DNA of 64,000 nt from Bryopsis sp. KO-2023 (taxonomy: Eukaryota; Chlorophyta; Ulvophyceae; Bryopsidales; Bryopsidaceae): the NCBI GenBank assembly GCA_030272585.1, contig BSYQ01000004.1:558001-622000 (forward strand), given 5' to 3'. A program made the position numbers and the translations under genes. Positions 32,858 through 45,200 of this stretch are shown in pieces (the stretch's first letter is position 1; each line of letters starts with the position of its first letter). The notes under the pieces are model-generated. The model did no database searches. It was not told the origin of the DNA and saw nothing but the letters and a program-made list of their open reading frames with translations.

Positions 32858-35800
32858 AGGTCCGAGGCGCAGGACCACCAGCCTTGGACCAGGAAACGGG
32901 TGGTGATGAGGCCAGCGATCCGGGAGATCAAGGGCAAAGGGAAAAAAGAGTACGCTGGAAAGACCAGCCGGAAGAACCGAAACACAGCTCCAGTCCGCAA
33001 GACAGTCCCCAAGATACAGCAGATGTGCGGACCGGGTCACCAGGGACGGGACCCTTGAGAGGAGCCACCGACGGTCAAGGGCAAGAACAGCCCGTGGGGC
33101 CATCGGACCACTCGGAGCGTGATGCATCACTTGAACCAGGGAAAGGTCAAGGAGCTACCGAGGTGGATGGGGAAGTGCTAGGGCAGGCACTTAGTCGGAC
33201 CGGTTCTGCGACGGCCGACAATTTTTCTTTTTTAGCTAAGACCGGCGGGGCCGGCAAGAATAGTCGTTTTACGGGGTTTGAAATAAGGGTTTTTATTAAT
33301 GACGTGCCAGTAGTGGCTTATGTCGATTCGGGCAGTTGGGAAAATTACCTTTCGAAGGAAGTAGTGGAGAAAGTGGGTGTAAAGGTTTTCCCCGAACAAC
33401 GGACTTTGGTTATGGCAGACGGTTCCAGGAAACAGGTTACAGGACGAGCGGACCGGTTACAGTTCCGGTCCGGATCAGTTAATTTTGTGTCTGATTTCCA
33501 CTTGTTCCCTGGAATGGCATATGAAATGATATTGGGAATTCCATGGTTGGTTGCCGAAAACCCCGATTTGTGTTTTCGCACTCGGACCATTAAGGTTCGT
33601 CGGGGCCGGAGCCAACTATCATTACCATTAGCTATTTCAACTCAGCCAAAGCCAACTGAAGTCATGAGTATTGGGGGATTGGAACCGACATCCGCCACCA
33701 ACGTTTGGCGAGGGATACGGTCCAACGATTGTGGAGCTTTGATGGTGGTAGTTACGGAAGTGGAGCCAGAAGACGGACATCAGAAGGACGATGTGGAGCG
33801 ACTGATTCGGGAGGACACCTCTCGAAAGATTACGAACCTACTGGAGAGCTATCGGAGAGTATTTGCCTCGGATCTGCCCAAGGGACCACCACCGGTCCGA
33901 AACGGGCACGAGTTCGAGATCAAGGTTGAGGAGGGGACGAAGCCAATCTTTCGTCCCATGTATAAACTATCTCCGGCGGAGCTTCAGGAGGTCCGTAAAC
34001 AGCTGGACTATATGTTGGACCGGGAGTTGATCCGGCCCTCCAAGAGTCCATGGGGCGCACCGGTCCTCTTCGCTAACAAGAAGGACGGTGGCCTTCGCTT
34101 TTGCATCGACTACCGCTGGCTCAACCAGAGGACCATCAAGAACCGCTATCCACTACCGCTACCCGAGGAGCTATTGGACCGACTACAGGGAGCTAAGGTG
34201 TTTAGCCGGTTGGACCTGCGATCCGGCTACTGGCAGATGCCGATCCGGCCTGAGGACCAGGAGAAGACAGCGTTCCGGACCCGGTACGGACACTACGAGT
34301 ACAAGGTGGTGCCATTTGGGCTCACAAACGCCCCTCCGCAGTTTATGGCTATGATAAACGACCTGTTCCGGGATTTCCATGACCGGTTCATGGTCGTGTT
34401 CCTCGATGACATCATAGTCTACAGCAAGAACGAGGAGGAGCATGCGGAGCACCTACGCTTGGTATTGGACAAGCTAGCGGAGCACAACCTGTACGCGAAG
34501 GCATCGAAGTGTTCTATCGCCGTGAAGGAGTTGGATTTTGTGGGCCATTGGATCTCGGCGAATGGAATCTCGCCGCATCGGTCCAAGGTCCAGGCGATCC
34601 GGGATTGGGAGCCGCTGACCTCTGTTCCTGAGGTCCGAAGTTTTCTGGGGATGGTTTCGTATTACCGACGCTTCATTCGACAGTTTTCGAAGGTAGCGGC
34701 GCCGATCCAGAAGCTTGTGAAGAAGGACCAGCCATGGGAATGGGGAGCCGAGCAGCAGGCAGCTTTTGAAGCCCTGAAGGAAAGTCTGACGACGGCTCCG
34801 GTCCTGCTGATACCGGATCCGGACAAGCCATATGTAGTTGTCACGGATGCTTCGGATTTTGCGCTGGGAGCCACATTGATGCAGGAGGCTGACGATGGAC
34901 TTCAACCGGTGGCGTTCCTCAGTAGGTCCCTCAACTCGGCCGAACAGAAGTACTCGGCCTATGAAAGGGAGCTTTTGGGCATTTCCTATGCCTTGGCTCA
35001 ATGGCGCCATTATCTCGAAGGCGCGCCGAAAGGGACCACTGTCTACACGGACCACCAGCCCGCTACACACTTCCTCCAGCAACGGGTCCTGTCTCGGACC
35101 CAAACCCGCTGGTTGAAGGCGGGGTATTTTCAGTCTATTATGCCGAAGATCGTCTACCTCCCGGGCCGATCCAATGTGGTGGCTGATGCATTGTCACGCA
35201 AGCCTCAGCTCAAGTTGAATGCAATTTTGGAGGCCAAAATTTCGCCCGGGGAGGCGCAGGAATGGACGCAAGCGACCACTGATGACCCTACTTTGAAGCG
35301 TATTCTGGACCAACTGGACCAAGGACGACATGTACCCGGGTATTCTCGGACCGAACCGGGAATGCTTTTATATCAAACCGAACCAGGAGTGGACCCAAAG
35401 CTAGTGGTCCCTACCACAAAACGACAAGTGGTGTTGCACGATCACCACGATGTTCCGATGGCGGGACATCCAGGAGTGGCCAGAACGGCCGAGCTCGTGA
35501 GCCGAAGATATTGGTGGCGCGGTTGGAGACGAACCGTGACCGACTATGTCCGCTCGTGCCCCACATGCCAAGTGATGAAGACCGAGAACGCGAAGCCCAA
35601 AGGATTGCTGAATCCGCTTCCCGTTCCGACATATAAGTGGGAACAGCTGACAACGGACCTTGTGACCGATTTGCCGAAATCGAATGGGTATACCGCTGTA
35701 GCTGTCTTTGTGGACCGGCTCACAAAAATGTGCAAGTTCGTGCCATGTACCAAGGAGGTATCGGCAAAGGAGTATGCCGAGTTGTTTCTATCCCAGGTGT

Positions 35801-36717
35801 TCCCTACCTCAGGGATACCTGAAGTGATCGTTTCGGATCGCGATCCACGGTTCACGAGCCAGTTCTACAAGGAACTGTTCAGGCTCGTAGGAACGGATCT
35901 GCAGATGTCAACTGCTCACCATCCACAGTCGGATGGCCAGAGTGAAGTAACGATCCGGACCCTGGAGAACTTCCTTCGGCCCTATATTGAGGCCAGGCCG
36001 GAGAAGTGGAGCGACTACCTGAGCACGGCAGAATTTGCAGCGAATAACTCGATCAACGCCAGTACCAAGTACACGCCGTTTTACCTTATGTACGGCCAGC
36101 ACCCGAAGGGATTGGAGTTGGACCGGCCCAAGAGTAATGTTGAGGCCGCAGAAGCCATGGTGGACCGAATGCGGGACGATTTGATGGACGCGAAGAAGAA
36201 CTACCACGCCGCCCAGGAGCAAATGTGCCAAGTAGCCAACAAGAAGAGGAGGCACGTGGAGTTCCAAGTGGGCCAAGAAGTGTGCCTACGAAGTGCACAT
36301 CTTCCTTTGGCCGTGACCAAGCATGTACCAGCTAAGGTCCGAAGACGGTTCATCGGGCCATTCAAGGTGACCAAAGTGATATCACCGGTGGCCTACCGCA
36401 TTGATCTACCAGAGACATGGCGACTACATCCAACCTTTCACGTCTCCAAACTCAAGGAGTATATACGTTCCGAGGAATTTAAGAGGGACGATCCTCCAGG
36501 ACCGGCTCTGGTGGACGAACTAACTGGAGCCGAGGAATTCGAAGTGGAGACGGTTCTACGATCCAAGGGAGCTGGAAAAAGAAAGAGGTACCTGGTACTA
36601 TGGAAGGGTTATCCGACCCATGAGGCCACATGGGAACCGGTTGCACATCTGGAACACTGTGCAGAATTGTTAGCTGAGTTCGAAAGGAAAAACTCAGCCA
36701 AACATGGTCATAACTGA
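32782..36717 (+). CDS. pol: Pol polyprotein of A1: protease, RT, RNase H, integrase, chromodomain
   Basis: About 1,300 residues, in the -1 frame relative to Gag; no ATG opens the frame, so it is probably made as a Gag-Pol fusion. Aspartic protease with DSGS near residue 181; reverse transcriptase with FLDDIIVYS near 540; RNase H with TDASDFALG and a closing VADALSRK; H2C2 zinc finger near 886-925; integrase core with D, D and E spaced D-35-E (SDRDPRF ... GQSEV); a GPF-type module ([12 protein letters not shown]); and a C-terminal chromodomain ([17 protein letters not shown]). The chromodomain places it among chromoviruses, where it is known to steer integration towards modified chromatin. All catalytic residues are present. 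Confidence 0.95.
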   Translation: MLSLWRQPWSAILSKTVRRQKISKLKVRGAGPPALDQETGGDEASDPGDQGQREKRVRWKDQPEEPKHSSSPQDSPQDTADVRTGSPGTGPLRGATDGQGQEQPVGPSDHSERDASLEPGKGQGATEVDGEVLGQALSRTGSATADNFSFLAKTGGAGKNSRFTGFEIRVFINDVPVVAYVDSGSWENYLSKEVVEKVGVKVFPEQRTLVMADGSRKQVTGRADRLQFRSGSVNFVSDFHLFPGMAYEMILGIPWLVAENPDLCFRTRTIKVRRGRSQLSLPLAISTQPKPTEVMSIGGLEPTSATNVWRGIRSNDCGALMVVVTEVEPEDGHQKDDVERLIREDTSRKITNLLESYRRVFASDLPKGPPPVRNGHEFEIKVEEGTKPIFRPMYKLSPAELQEVRKQLDYMLDRELIRPSKSPWGAPVLFANKKDGGLRFCIDYRWLNQRTIKNRYPLPLPEELLDRLQGAKVFSRLDLRSGYWQMPIRPEDQEKTAFRTRYGHYEYKVVPFGLTNAPPQFMAMINDLFRDFHDRFMVVFLDDIIVYSKNEEEHAEHLRLVLDKLAEHNLYAKASKCSIAVKELDFVGHWISANGISPHRSKVQAIRDWEPLTSVPEVRSFLGMVSYYRRFIRQFSKVAAPIQKLVKKDQPWEWGAEQQAAFEALKESLTTAPVLLIPDPDKPYVVVTDASDFALGATLMQEADDGLQPVAFLSRSLNSAEQKYSAYERELLGISYALAQWRHYLEGAPKGTTVYTDHQPATHFLQQRVLSRTQTRWLKAGYFQSIMPKIVYLPGRSNVVADALSRKPQLKLNAILEAKISPGEAQEWTQATTDDPTLKRILDQLDQGRHVPGYSRTEPGMLLYQTEPGVDPKLVVPTTKRQVVLHDHHDVPMAGHPGVARTAELVSRRYWWRGWRRTVTDYVRSCPTCQVMKTENAKPKGLLNPLPVPTYKWEQLTTDLVTDLPKSNGYTAVAVFVDRLTKMCKFVPCTKEVSAKEYAELFLSQVFPTSGIPEVIVSDRDPRFTSQFYKELFRLVGTDLQMSTAHHPQSDGQSEVTIRTLENFLRPYIEARPEKWSDYLSTAEFAANNSINASTKYTPFYLMYGQHPKGLELDRPKSNVEAAEAMVDRMRDDLMDAKKNYHAAQEQMCQVANKKRRHVEFQVGQEVCLRSAHLPLAVTKHVPAKVRRRFIGPFKVTKVISPVAYRIDLPETWRLHPTFHVSKLKEYIRSEEFKRDDPPGPALVDELTGAEEFEVETVLRSKGAGKRKRYLVLWKGYPTHEATWEPVAHLEHCAELLAEFERKNSAKHGHN

Positions 36718-36908
36718 GACCGGATCGCATTGGAGCCAGCGATGGGGGAGTTGGATCCAAATGGAGACGGACCGAGAATGATCCGACCCCGGCTGGTATG
36801 GGACAGCTTTAACGGGGAAACATCATCTCAGTCCTGAGGTAACTCCCAGCTGACTACACGATCCGAGGAAGGCGTGGCTGTACAGGAGTACTGGACCGTG
36901 GAGCCGGG

Positions 36909-36924
36909 AACGACGATAAAAACT
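36909..36924 (+). promoter_or_regulatory. Possible internal promoter for ORF3 of A1
   Basis: GACGATAAAAACTAAG lies about 115 bp upstream of the ORF3 ATG and 195 bp after the Pol stop. The motif CCGACAAACAT (36995-37005) in the presumed leader recurs directly before the ORF3 ATG of element C. Suggests a separate transcript; inference only. Confidence 0.3.
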
Positions 36925-37031
36925 AAGCGCGAAGACAAGGAACCATACGTCAAGCGCACTTTGGTTTCTGTTCTCCGACTCGCTACTGCAAACCCCGACA
37001 AACATCTACTGTTCCTTCGTTCTCGTTCGAA

Positions 37032-37553
37032 ATGGCTGCACCAACTCCTGTCTCTAGCGCCCTTGATGCGTTAAATGCAGCGTTCACTGAGGAGACAAAG
37101 AGGTTACAGGCCACGGTAGCGGCACAAAAAGAAAGGATTCAGCAGCTTGAGAATGAACTAGCCGCTACAAAGGAGGCACTGGCGAACGCTAGGAAGGAAG
37201 CAGAAGGGGACGCGCGAAAATGGGGACGGAACCGTGAGGCGGAAATGGTTACAGGAATAGAGAAGGCAATAGGAGTTCTGGACCGGGAAAAGCAAAAAGC
37301 AGTTGCGAGACTGGAACGCGGCTTACCTCAAGGCCGTTGGGGTGGATCCCGTTGGGAATCGACAAGCGAGAGGAGCTTCACAGGGAGCGGTATCGACGGA
37401 GCAAACGCAGGAACGGACCCAGGAGCAGCGTGGAGAGCACTCTGGAGGATCTTCGCAGCAAACGCAGGCGATCCAAGGTCCCAGAACGCGACTTCGCAGT
37501 CGTGGCCAGAAATGAGTTACAACAGGTCTAACCTGTTGGGACCAGTGGAGTGA
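37032..37553 (+). CDS. Downstream coiled-coil ORF (ORF3) of A1
   Basis: 173 codons from ATG 37032, 314 nt after the Pol stop. The first 100 residues form a clear coiled coil (RIQQLENELAATKEALANAR). After about residue 95 the sequence changes to Gly/Ser/Trp-rich, while another frame over 37337-37531 encodes a basic, KR-rich segment (RSKRRNGPRSS, SKRRRSK) like the tails of the ORF3 proteins in B and C. This suggests an ancestral tail lost by a frameshift, or a shift used in expression. A TATA-like GATAAAAA lies at 36915, about 115 bp before the ATG. Not part of the usual Gag-Pol set; function unknown. Confidence 0.6.
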   Translation: MAAPTPVSSALDALNAAFTEETKRLQATVAAQKERIQQLENELAATKEALANARKEAEGDARKWGRNREAEMVTGIEKAIGVLDREKQKAVARLERGLPQGRWGGSRWESTSERSFTGSGIDGANAGTDPGAAWRALWRIFAANAGDPRSQNATSQSWPEMSYNRSNLLGPVE

Positions 37554-37996
37554 TTGGTGTGTTTGTTTTATTTTGCATACCATCCATTTTCTGTGGAACC
37601 ATGAGGGAGTTCTGTTTTGATCTGGTTATGATTTTCCTGTTTTATTGAAGTATCAATTTGGGTTATTTGGGTGTTCAGAATCAAACATTTGAGTGGATCC
37701 AGGCTGGGATCCAGAGGTTACCTTACTTTTCTTTCTAAGGTAACAGGGAACTATATCGATTTTGCAGACATTATTGGATCCAGGGGTTCTTTTGTTTTGA
37801 TTATTGGATCCAGGGGTTTTGTTTGGTTGTTGGATCTCAAGGTAACAGTGGTCAAGGGGACCAGTGTCGGATGGACCGATAAGAACCTTGTTTGTTTTTG
37901 AACACAAACATTTTTGGCATGTAAAAAGGTTCGGGGTGACTTGGGTTGTGTAAACTGATCTCCTCTCATATACGTGGTGCTCGGGACGCGCACTTG
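37554..37996 (+). other. 3' untranslated part of A1
   Basis: No ORF of note. It contains repeated ATTGGATCCAGGGG motifs (37774-37817) and alternating T- and G-rich stretches leading to the polypurine tract. Confidence 0.5.
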
Positions 37997-38013
37997 ATGG
38001 GGGGGGGAGTGGT
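37996..38013 (+). other. Polypurine tract of A1
   Basis: GATGGGGGGGGGAGTGGT directly precedes the 3' LTR and is the expected plus-strand primer. Confidence 0.75.
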
Positions 38014-38423
38014 TGATACGAATGTGGACTCTGGAACGAGTACACATTCACCTAAGTCGATCCAGTCGGACTGGATCAGCCTGGTCCGGTAATCAGTGCC
38101 TGGTTCGGTACCAGAGCCGGTCCAGCAGTACAGTCCGACTGACCCAAGTGAGAGGTGGACACGGTGGCAGTTACCGTGTCCACACAATCCAACCAACGGT
38201 CCTGAGAAGGATTTGGTCTGGATCTGTCGGTCCAGTGGACGCTGGGTCCGACAGCTCTCAACCGTTCCTTTTGCCAGGTTGTCGGTCCGGCCCCATATTT
38301 ATTGGATCCGGACCGAGGTAACAATGTTCTAGAGTAAGCTTGTAAGCAAAGACTCTTATCCGTGTTTCCGTGGTTCTAGACGTAACGTCTACCACTACTC
38401 GATACTTTCCCGTGTTTCTATCA
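38014..38423 (+). repeat. 3' LTR of A1
   Basis: 410 bp, same as the 5' LTR except for C instead of T at 38418 (TTTCTATCA). Confidence 0.95.
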
Positions 38424-39201
38424 GAGTGCACCTGTGGTGGGTGTCTCTTCTGCCTGCTTTTCTTTTAGCCTACCCACTATTCCCTGTTTCAGGGTCTGAT
38501 TTAATCTCTCTGCCAGCCCATTCGTTCTGGGATGGTTTGGACTAGTGTTCTTGATCTCTATTCCCTCCTGCTCGCATAGATCTAAAACTAAACCCTTAAA
38601 CTCTGTCCCATTGTCACATAGGAAGAATCTAGGAACCCCAAACCTACAGATGATGTTCTGGAAGAGAAACTGAGCTATGAAAATTGGACTCTTTGCATCC
38701 ACTATTCCAGCCTCAGCCCATTTTGTAAAATAGTCCACCACCACTAAAATGTGCACTAAAGCCTGTGTGTCAGGCATCCTAATAGAAAATGTATCCATTC
38801 CCCACTGATAGAACGGAAGCCCAGCTGGGGTCTGTAACAATCTAGGCTGTATCAGGAACTTTGGCCTGATCTCCTGACAGGTTTCACACTTCCCCAAAGT
38901 TTCTTTTGTTTGTTTTTCCATCCCATACCAAAAGTAGTGCTCCCTGAGCTTCTCCAAAGTTCCTTTCACCGACACATGTCCCACTGCTATGTGTGCCTCT
39001 GTAATCAGCTCCTGTCTCCTAGCCTCCACTGGCACTTCCCTCCTTTTATTTCCTCCCGCGTCCTGCAGAAACATTCGTTCTGTTTCCGAATCCCATAGGT
39101 ATCTAGCCTCCTTTTTCCTAGCTGCTGCCTTTTCTTGGCTGGAATATCCAGCAAACTTCACAAAGTCTTTCTGCAAAAGACTTAGGGTGCAAGGGTCCCT
39201 C
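38424..39201 (-). pseudogene. Element B integrase, zinc-finger and catalytic core part (between A1 and A2)
   Basis: The fragment contains an H2C2 zinc finger (HIAVGH, then CETCQ about 30 residues on) and the integrase core: D in GMDTFSIR, D in FFLCDNGTEF, E in NHPRTNGLAERLNQ. Both ends are cut by insertions in the same coding frame. Upstream, the frame continues through the 53-bp piece 47782-47834 and then 57927-58020, where a TAA ends it on the 5' side. Part of a young Ty3/Gypsy-like integrase; DNA strand transfer of retroelement cDNA is the known role of the family. Confidence 0.85.
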
Positions 39202-39611
39202 TGATACGAATGTGGACTCTGGAACGAGTACACATTCACCTAAGTCGATCCAGTCGGACTGGATCAGCCTGGTCCGGTAATCAGTGCCTGGTTCGGTACC
39301 AGAGCCGGTCCAGCAGTACAGTCCGACTGACCCAAGTGAGAGGTGGACATGGTGGCAGTTACCGTGTCCACACAATCCAACCAACGGTCCTGAGAAGGAT
39401 TTGGTCTGGATCTGTCGGTCCAGTGGACGCTGGGTCCGACAGCTCTCAACCGTTCCTTTTGCCAGGTTGTCGGTCCGGCCCCATATTTATTGGATCCGGA
39501 CCGAGGTAACAATGTTCTAGAGTAAGCTTGTAAGCAAAGACTCTTATCCGTGTTTCCGTGGTTCTAGACGTAACGTCTACCACTACTCGATACTTTCCCG
39601 TGTTTTTATCA
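39202..39611 (+). repeat. 5' LTR of A2
   Basis: 410 bp. It has T at 39350 where the other three A-family LTRs have C; this breaks one pair of the GTGGACACGGT hairpin. Confidence 0.95.
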
Positions 39612-39613
39612 AC

Positions 39614-39625
39614 TGGTTTCGGAGC
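39614..39625 (+). other. Primer-binding site of A2
   Basis: TGGTTTCGGAGC two bases after the LTR, as in A1. Confidence 0.75.
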
Positions 39626-39666
39626 GAGTTCCCGGACTCGCGAACCGCATCACCAAGGAGATCTAT

Positions 39667-40092
39667 ATGTACCCTTCGACACCTTCGAACCTGACCGACG
39701 CATCCACTGGCTCGGAGTTCCAAGTGCCAGTGTCCGCAGCACCTACCGTTCCCGCTCCAGCTACCGTCGCGCATTGGAACGCGTTTCAGGTGGACTACCC
39801 AACAAGTTATCGTGGCACACCTCTGACTTTTGTTTCCGGACCCAGCTTGGCCGACATACCTGTACCGCGTGGACCGCGAGACGAAGATTTGGAGAGCGTG
39901 GGATCCTGTGACTCCGTGTTCACGGAGGAACAGAGGAACGACCCCGATTTCCAGGCCTTGTATCTGGAGGTACTCGAGGGTCAACGAGCCAGAGCCGCAG
40001 CCAGAGAGACCGCTAGGCGCCAGGCATGGACCTTATCCCGTACGAGGAAGCCCCAGCCTATCCCGACCATGTGGACGAGGGAGACGAGATGA
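39667..40092 (+). CDS. ORF0 of A2
   Basis: 141 codons, same sequence as ORF0 of A1, starting 41 nt after the primer-binding site and overlapping Gag by 67 nt in a -1 relation. The frame is intact in this second, independently inserted copy, so it was intact in the common source. Confidence 0.5.
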   Translation: MYPSTPSNLTDASTGSEFQVPVSAAPTVPAPATVAHWNAFQVDYPTSYRGTPLTFVSGPSLADIPVPRGPRDEDLESVGSCDSVFTEEQRNDPDFQALYLEVLEGQRARAAARETARRQAWTLSRTRKPQPIPTMWTRETR

Positions 40093-42215
40093 GTTTGGGG
40101 ACCGAAGACGACCCTCCACCACCGGCCCAAGGACCAATGTTCGTGCAGCAGAACTACCAGCACGTACAGCAGGTTCACGTCGAGAACAACCAAGCCGACG
40201 TACGCATGAACCAACTGGAGGTGGACGCGGGTCAATGGGCGGACCGGACCGTGGCCAACCTACAGGCGGCCCTCGAAGAGGTCCGGGGCCAGCTACAGCA
40301 GCAACAGGAGCACGCAGCCGCTTTGTTGGAACAGCAAGCCGAAGATCTCGACTACCGTCTCGAGGCCCAGAGGAGAGAAGCCGAAGAACGGCAGGCGGCC
40401 CTTGTAGATCAACAGGTCGCGGGTCTCGCCGAGAGAATGGAGGCACAACGCCAAGAGTATGGACAGCTCACCGCGGAGCTGGAGCGCCGTCTCCAACTGA
40501 GCCAGGACCGTTTGGCCGCCAAGGCAGAAGACGATGTCAAGAACCTTGGGGCCAGGACCGAGTATCTCACACATCAGCTCAACGACAACAAGGTCGCAGT
40601 AGCTACACTCGACGTGGTTACCAAGGAGTTGGAGAAGGACAAGGACCGACTTTGGCGCGAGACAGAAGCCAAACCCAACGTGGAAGAGCTCGTCAAGTTA
40701 TGGTCCAAGCAGATGCCCACCGGACCGCAACACGTTCCCGTGTACGTTGGAACGCAGACGGTCCAGGCACCAACGGCTCCACCTTTGGTACCCGTGGTCA
40801 CGACAGGGCTGACTGGTGGACCGGCCGTGCCACCAACAGTAGCCACTTCGTCAGGGCAATCTCAAGCACCGCTGGTATCACCTATGGACGTCAACGCCGC
40901 ACCTTTACCTGTGCTCCTACCTCCCAGAGGAACCGCCGACCCAGGACCCAGGTTGAACCGCAGACCAGGTCCCGTTATTCGAGACCAAACTACCGACCAA
41001 GGCAGACCATGGCCCGCAGCACAAGTGCCACCAGGAGCCATGCAGCAGACGAGTGGTCGGGGAGGGTTCAACTCCGGATCGGACCCATTCGCTGGGATGG
41101 GATCATACGCATCAGTGGGCCAACGAGACCCAACTGGACAGATGAACCGGCGACAAGGGACGCACCCAGCGGGAGGCGGCGGAGGCGGTGGAGGCGATGA
41201 CGATGATGATGGACCAGACGGATCGAGGCGACCAGGAGGGCCAGGAGGACCAGGAGGACCCAATGGACCAGGAGGACCAGGAGGGCCAGGAGGACCGGGT
41301 GGACCAGGTGGACCAGGACCAGGTGGACCAGGCGGACCAGGAGGTCCGGGAGGACCACCAGGACCAGGCGCACCAAACCCACCGGATGGACGCAACCCTC
41401 TGCGCCACTTGAAGTTGCAGATGCCCAAACCCTACACCGGTGACCACGATGTGTCCGTCACCGAGTGGGTTATGCAGATGGGCAGGTGGTTGCGGGCCCA
41501 AGATGTCCCTGAGGTCCAGTGGATCCGAGTGCTGTCGGCCCACGTTGGAGGAGCGGCCTCGCGTTGGATGAACTTGCAGGAGCTTCGCATGGCTGAAGGG
41601 AGACGCCAACCCTTCGCTGATTGGCAAGAGTGGGCAACGGAGGCACGACGCCAATTTGAGCCTACGACTTCGACGGAACGGGCCCGGACCGAGTTACGTG
41701 GCCTCAAGCAGGGAGGGACCGTGCGTGACTACGTGCGCCGGTTCCAGCACATTTGTTTTCGCATCCCGGACATGACGGAGGCGGAAATGTTTTCGACGTT
41801 CGTCGCTGGGTTACGAGACCCTCTTCGCACCACTATCGCTGGATTCGTGCGAGGGGATGTGCAGGAAGCGATTGAAATGGCTGAACGACTCGACGGTGTC
41901 CGGACCCTACATCCACATTCCGGTGCCAGGGGCCAAGGAGGCAGACCAAGATGGAACCGACGAAGCCGAGTCAACAGCATTGGCGATGGACCGCGTGAGG
42001 ACCGACTTGGAGCCATTGGAGACCGAGGCCGTGGCCGTGGCCGTGGCCGAGGAGGCGGAGGCCGAGGCAGAGGCCGTGGCACTGGAGGCCGACAAGGCGG
42101 AAGAGGGAATCCAGGAGGCGGCGGCAGGGGACAAATGTCGTGTTATCTTTGTGGAGGCAACCATGGAGTGCGATATTGTCCAAAACTGTCCGACGCCAAA
42201 AGATCAGTAAATTGA
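40026..42215 (+). CDS. gag: Gag polyprotein of A2
   Basis: 729 residues with the same domains as the A1 protein: coiled coil, Gly-Gly-Pro tract, capsid, Arg-Gly-rich region and the short-spaced CCHC knuckle. The only internal change I noticed against A1 is synonymous (CTA to CTC at 41705), in the LKQGG motif of the capsid domain. Confidence 0.9.
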   Translation: MDLIPYEEAPAYPDHVDEGDEMSLGTEDDPPPPAQGPMFVQQNYQHVQQVHVENNQADVRMNQLEVDAGQWADRTVANLQAALEEVRGQLQQQQEHAAALLEQQAEDLDYRLEAQRREAEERQAALVDQQVAGLAERMEAQRQEYGQLTAELERRLQLSQDRLAAKAEDDVKNLGARTEYLTHQLNDNKVAVATLDVVTKELEKDKDRLWRETEAKPNVEELVKLWSKQMPTGPQHVPVYVGTQTVQAPTAPPLVPVVTTGLTGGPAVPPTVATSSGQSQAPLVSPMDVNAAPLPVLLPPRGTADPGPRLNRRPGPVIRDQTTDQGRPWPAAQVPPGAMQQTSGRGGFNSGSDPFAGMGSYASVGQRDPTGQMNRRQGTHPAGGGGGGGGDDDDDGPDGSRRPGGPGGPGGPNGPGGPGGPGGPGGPGGPGPGGPGGPGGPGGPPGPGAPNPPDGRNPLRHLKLQMPKPYTGDHDVSVTEWVMQMGRWLRAQDVPEVQWIRVLSAHVGGAASRWMNLQELRMAEGRRQPFADWQEWATEARRQFEPTTSTERARTELRGLKQGGTVRDYVRRFQHICFRIPDMTEAEMFSTFVAGLRDPLRTTIAGFVRGDVQEAIEMAERLDGVRTLHPHSGARGQGGRPRWNRRSRVNSIGDGPREDRLGAIGDRGRGRGRGRGGGGRGRGRGTGGRQGGRGNPGGGGRGQMSCYLCGGNHGVRYCPKLSDAKRSVN

Positions 42216-45200
42216 AGGTCCGAGGCGCAGGACCACCAGCCTTGGACCAGGAAACGGGTGGTGATGAGGCCAGCGATCCGGGAGATCAAGGGCAAAGGGA
42301 AAAAAGAGTACGCTGGAAAGACCAGCCGGAAGAACCGAAACACAGCTCCAGTCCGCAAGACAGTCCCCAAGATACAGCAGATGTGCGGACCGGGTCACCA
42401 GGGACGGGACCCTTGAGAGGAGCCACCGACGGTCAAGGGCAAGAACAGCCCGTGGGGCCATCGGACCACTCGGAGCGTGATGCATCACTTGAACCAGGGA
42501 AAGGTCAAGGAGCTACCGAGGTGGATGGGGAAGTGCTAGGGCAGGCACTTAGTCGGACCGGTTCTGCGACGGCCGACAATTTTTCTTTTTTAGCTAAGAC
42601 CGGCGGGGCCGGCAAGAATAGTCGTTTTACGGGGTTTGAAATAAGGGTTTTTATTAATGACGTGCCAGTAGTGGCTTATGTCGATTCGGGCAGTTGGGAA
42701 AATTACCTTTCGAAGGAAGTAGTGGAGAAAGTGGGTGTAAAGGTTTTCCCCGAACAACGGACTTTGGTTATGGCAGACGGTTCCAGGAAACAGGTTACAG
42801 GACGAGCGGACCGGTTACAGTTCCGGTCCGGATCAGTTAATTTTGTGTCTGATTTCCACTTGTTCCCTGGAATGGCATATGAAATGATATTGGGAATTCC
42901 ATGGTTGGTTGCCGAAAACCCCGATTTGTGTTTTCGCACTCGGACCATTAAGGTTCGTCGGGGCCGGAGCCAACTATCATTACCATTAGCTATTTCAACT
43001 CAGCCAAAGCCAACTGAAGTCATGAGTATTGGGGGATTGGAACCGACATCCGCCACCAACGTTTGGCGAGGGATACGGTCCAACGATTGTGGAGCTTTGA
43101 TGGTGGTAGTTACGGAAGTGGAGCCAGAAGACGGACATCAGAAGGACGATGTGGAGCGACTGATTCGGGAGGACACCTCTCGAAAGATTACGAACCTACT
43201 GGAGAGCTATCGGAGAGTATTTGCCTCGGATCTGCCCAAGGGACCACCACCGGTCCGAAACGGGCACGAGTTCGAGATCAAGGTTGAGGAGGGGACGAAG
43301 CCAATCTTTCGTCCCATGTATAAACTATCTCCGGCGGAGCTTCAGGAGGTCCGTAAACAGCTGGACTATATGTTGGACCGGGAGTTGATCCGGCCCTCCA
43401 AGAGTCCATGGGGCGCACCGGTCCTCTTCGCTAACAAGAAGGACGGTGGCCTTCGCTTTTGCATCGACTACCGCTGGCTCAACCAGAGGACCATCAAGAA
43501 CCGCTATCCACTACCGCTACCCGAGGAGCTATTGGACCGACTACAGGGAGCTAAGGTGTTTAGCCGGTTGGACCTGCGATCCGGCTACTGGCAGATGCCG
43601 ATCCGGCCTGAGGACCAGGAGAAGACAGCGTTCCGGACCCGGTACGGACACTACGAGTACAAGGTGGTGCCATTTGGGCTCACAAACGCCCCTCCGCAGT
43701 TTATGGCTATGATAAACGACCTGTTCCGGGATTTCCATGACCGGTTCATGGTCGTGTTCCTCGATGACATCATAGTCTACAGCAAGAACGAGGAGGAGCA
43801 TGCGGAGCACCTACGCTTGGTATTGGACAAGCTAGCGGAGCACAACCTGTACGCGAAGGCATCGAAGTGTTCTATCGCCGTGAAGGAGTTGGATTTTGTG
43901 GGCCATTGGATCTCGGCGAATGGAATCTCGCCGCATCGGTCCAAGGTCCAGGCGATCCGGGATTGGGAGCCGCTGACCTCTGTTCCTGAGGTCCGAAGTT
44001 TTCTGGGGATGGTTTCGTATTACCGACGCTTCATTCGACAGTTTTCGAAGGTAGCGGCGCCGATCCAGAAGCTTGTGAAGAAGGACCAGCCATGGGAATG
44101 GGGAGCCGAGCAGCAGGCAGCTTTTGAAGCCCTGAAGGAAAGTCTGACGACGGCTCCGGTCCTGCTGATACCGGATCCGGACAAGCCATATGTAGTTGTC
44201 ACGGATGCTTCGGATTTTGCGCTGGGAGCCACATTGATGCAGGAGGCTGACGATGGACTTCAACCGGTGGCGTTCCTCAGTAGGTCCCTCAACTCGGCCG
44301 AACAGAAGTACTCGGCCTATGAAAGGGAGCTTTTGGGCATTTCCTATGCCTTGGCTCAATGGCGCCATTATCTCGAAGGCGCGCCGAAAGGGACCACTGT
44401 CTACACGGACCACCAGCCCGCTACACACTTCCTCCAGCAACGGGTCCTGTCTCGGACCCAAACCCGCTGGTTGAAGGCGGGGTATTTTCAGTCTATTATG
44501 CCGAAGATCGTCTACCTCCCGGGCCGATCCAATGTGGTGGCTGATGCATTGTCACGCAAGCCTCAGCTCAAGTTGAATGCAATTTTGGAGGCCAAAATTT
44601 CGCCCGGGGAGGCGCAGGAATGGACGCAAGCGACCACTGATGACCCTACTTTGAAGCGTATTCTGGACCAACTGGACCAAGGACGACATGTACCCGGGTA
44701 TTCTCGGACCGAACCGGGAATGCTTTTATATCAAACCGAACCAGGAGTGGACCCAAAGCTAGTGGTCCCTACCACAAAACGACAAGTGGTGTTGCACGAT
44801 CACCACGATGTTCCGATGGCGGGACATCCAGGAGTGGCCAGAACGGCCGAGCTCGTGAGCCGAAGATATTGGTGGCGCGGTTGGAGACGAACCGTGACCG
44901 ACTATGTCCGCTCGTGCCCCACATGCCAAGTGATGAAGACCGAGAACGCGAAGCCCAAAGGATTGCTGAATCCGCTTCCCGTTCCGACATATAAGTGGGA
45001 ACAGCTGACAACGGACCTTGTGACCGATTTGCCGAAATCGAATGGGTATACCGCTGTAGCTGTCTTTGTGGACCGGCTCACAAAAATGTGCAAGTTCGTG
45101 CCATGTACCAAGGAGGTATCGGCAAAGGAGTATGCCGAGTTGTTTCTATCCCAGGTGTTCCCTACCTCAGGGATACCTGAAGTGATCGTTTCGGATCGCG

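Larger units (their letters stand above)
29844..38423 (+). mobile_element. Element A1: complete Ty3/Gypsy chromovirus, 8,580 bp
   Basis: Two 410-bp LTRs, TG...CA ends and a 5-bp target duplication GAGTG (29839-29843 and 38424-38428). Internal order: primer-binding site, ORF0, Gag, Pol with chromodomain, downstream coiled-coil ORF, polypurine tract. Inserted in the integrase of element B in opposite orientation. The LTRs differ at one base by eye (38418), and all reading frames are open, so it is young and probably competent. Confidence 0.95.
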
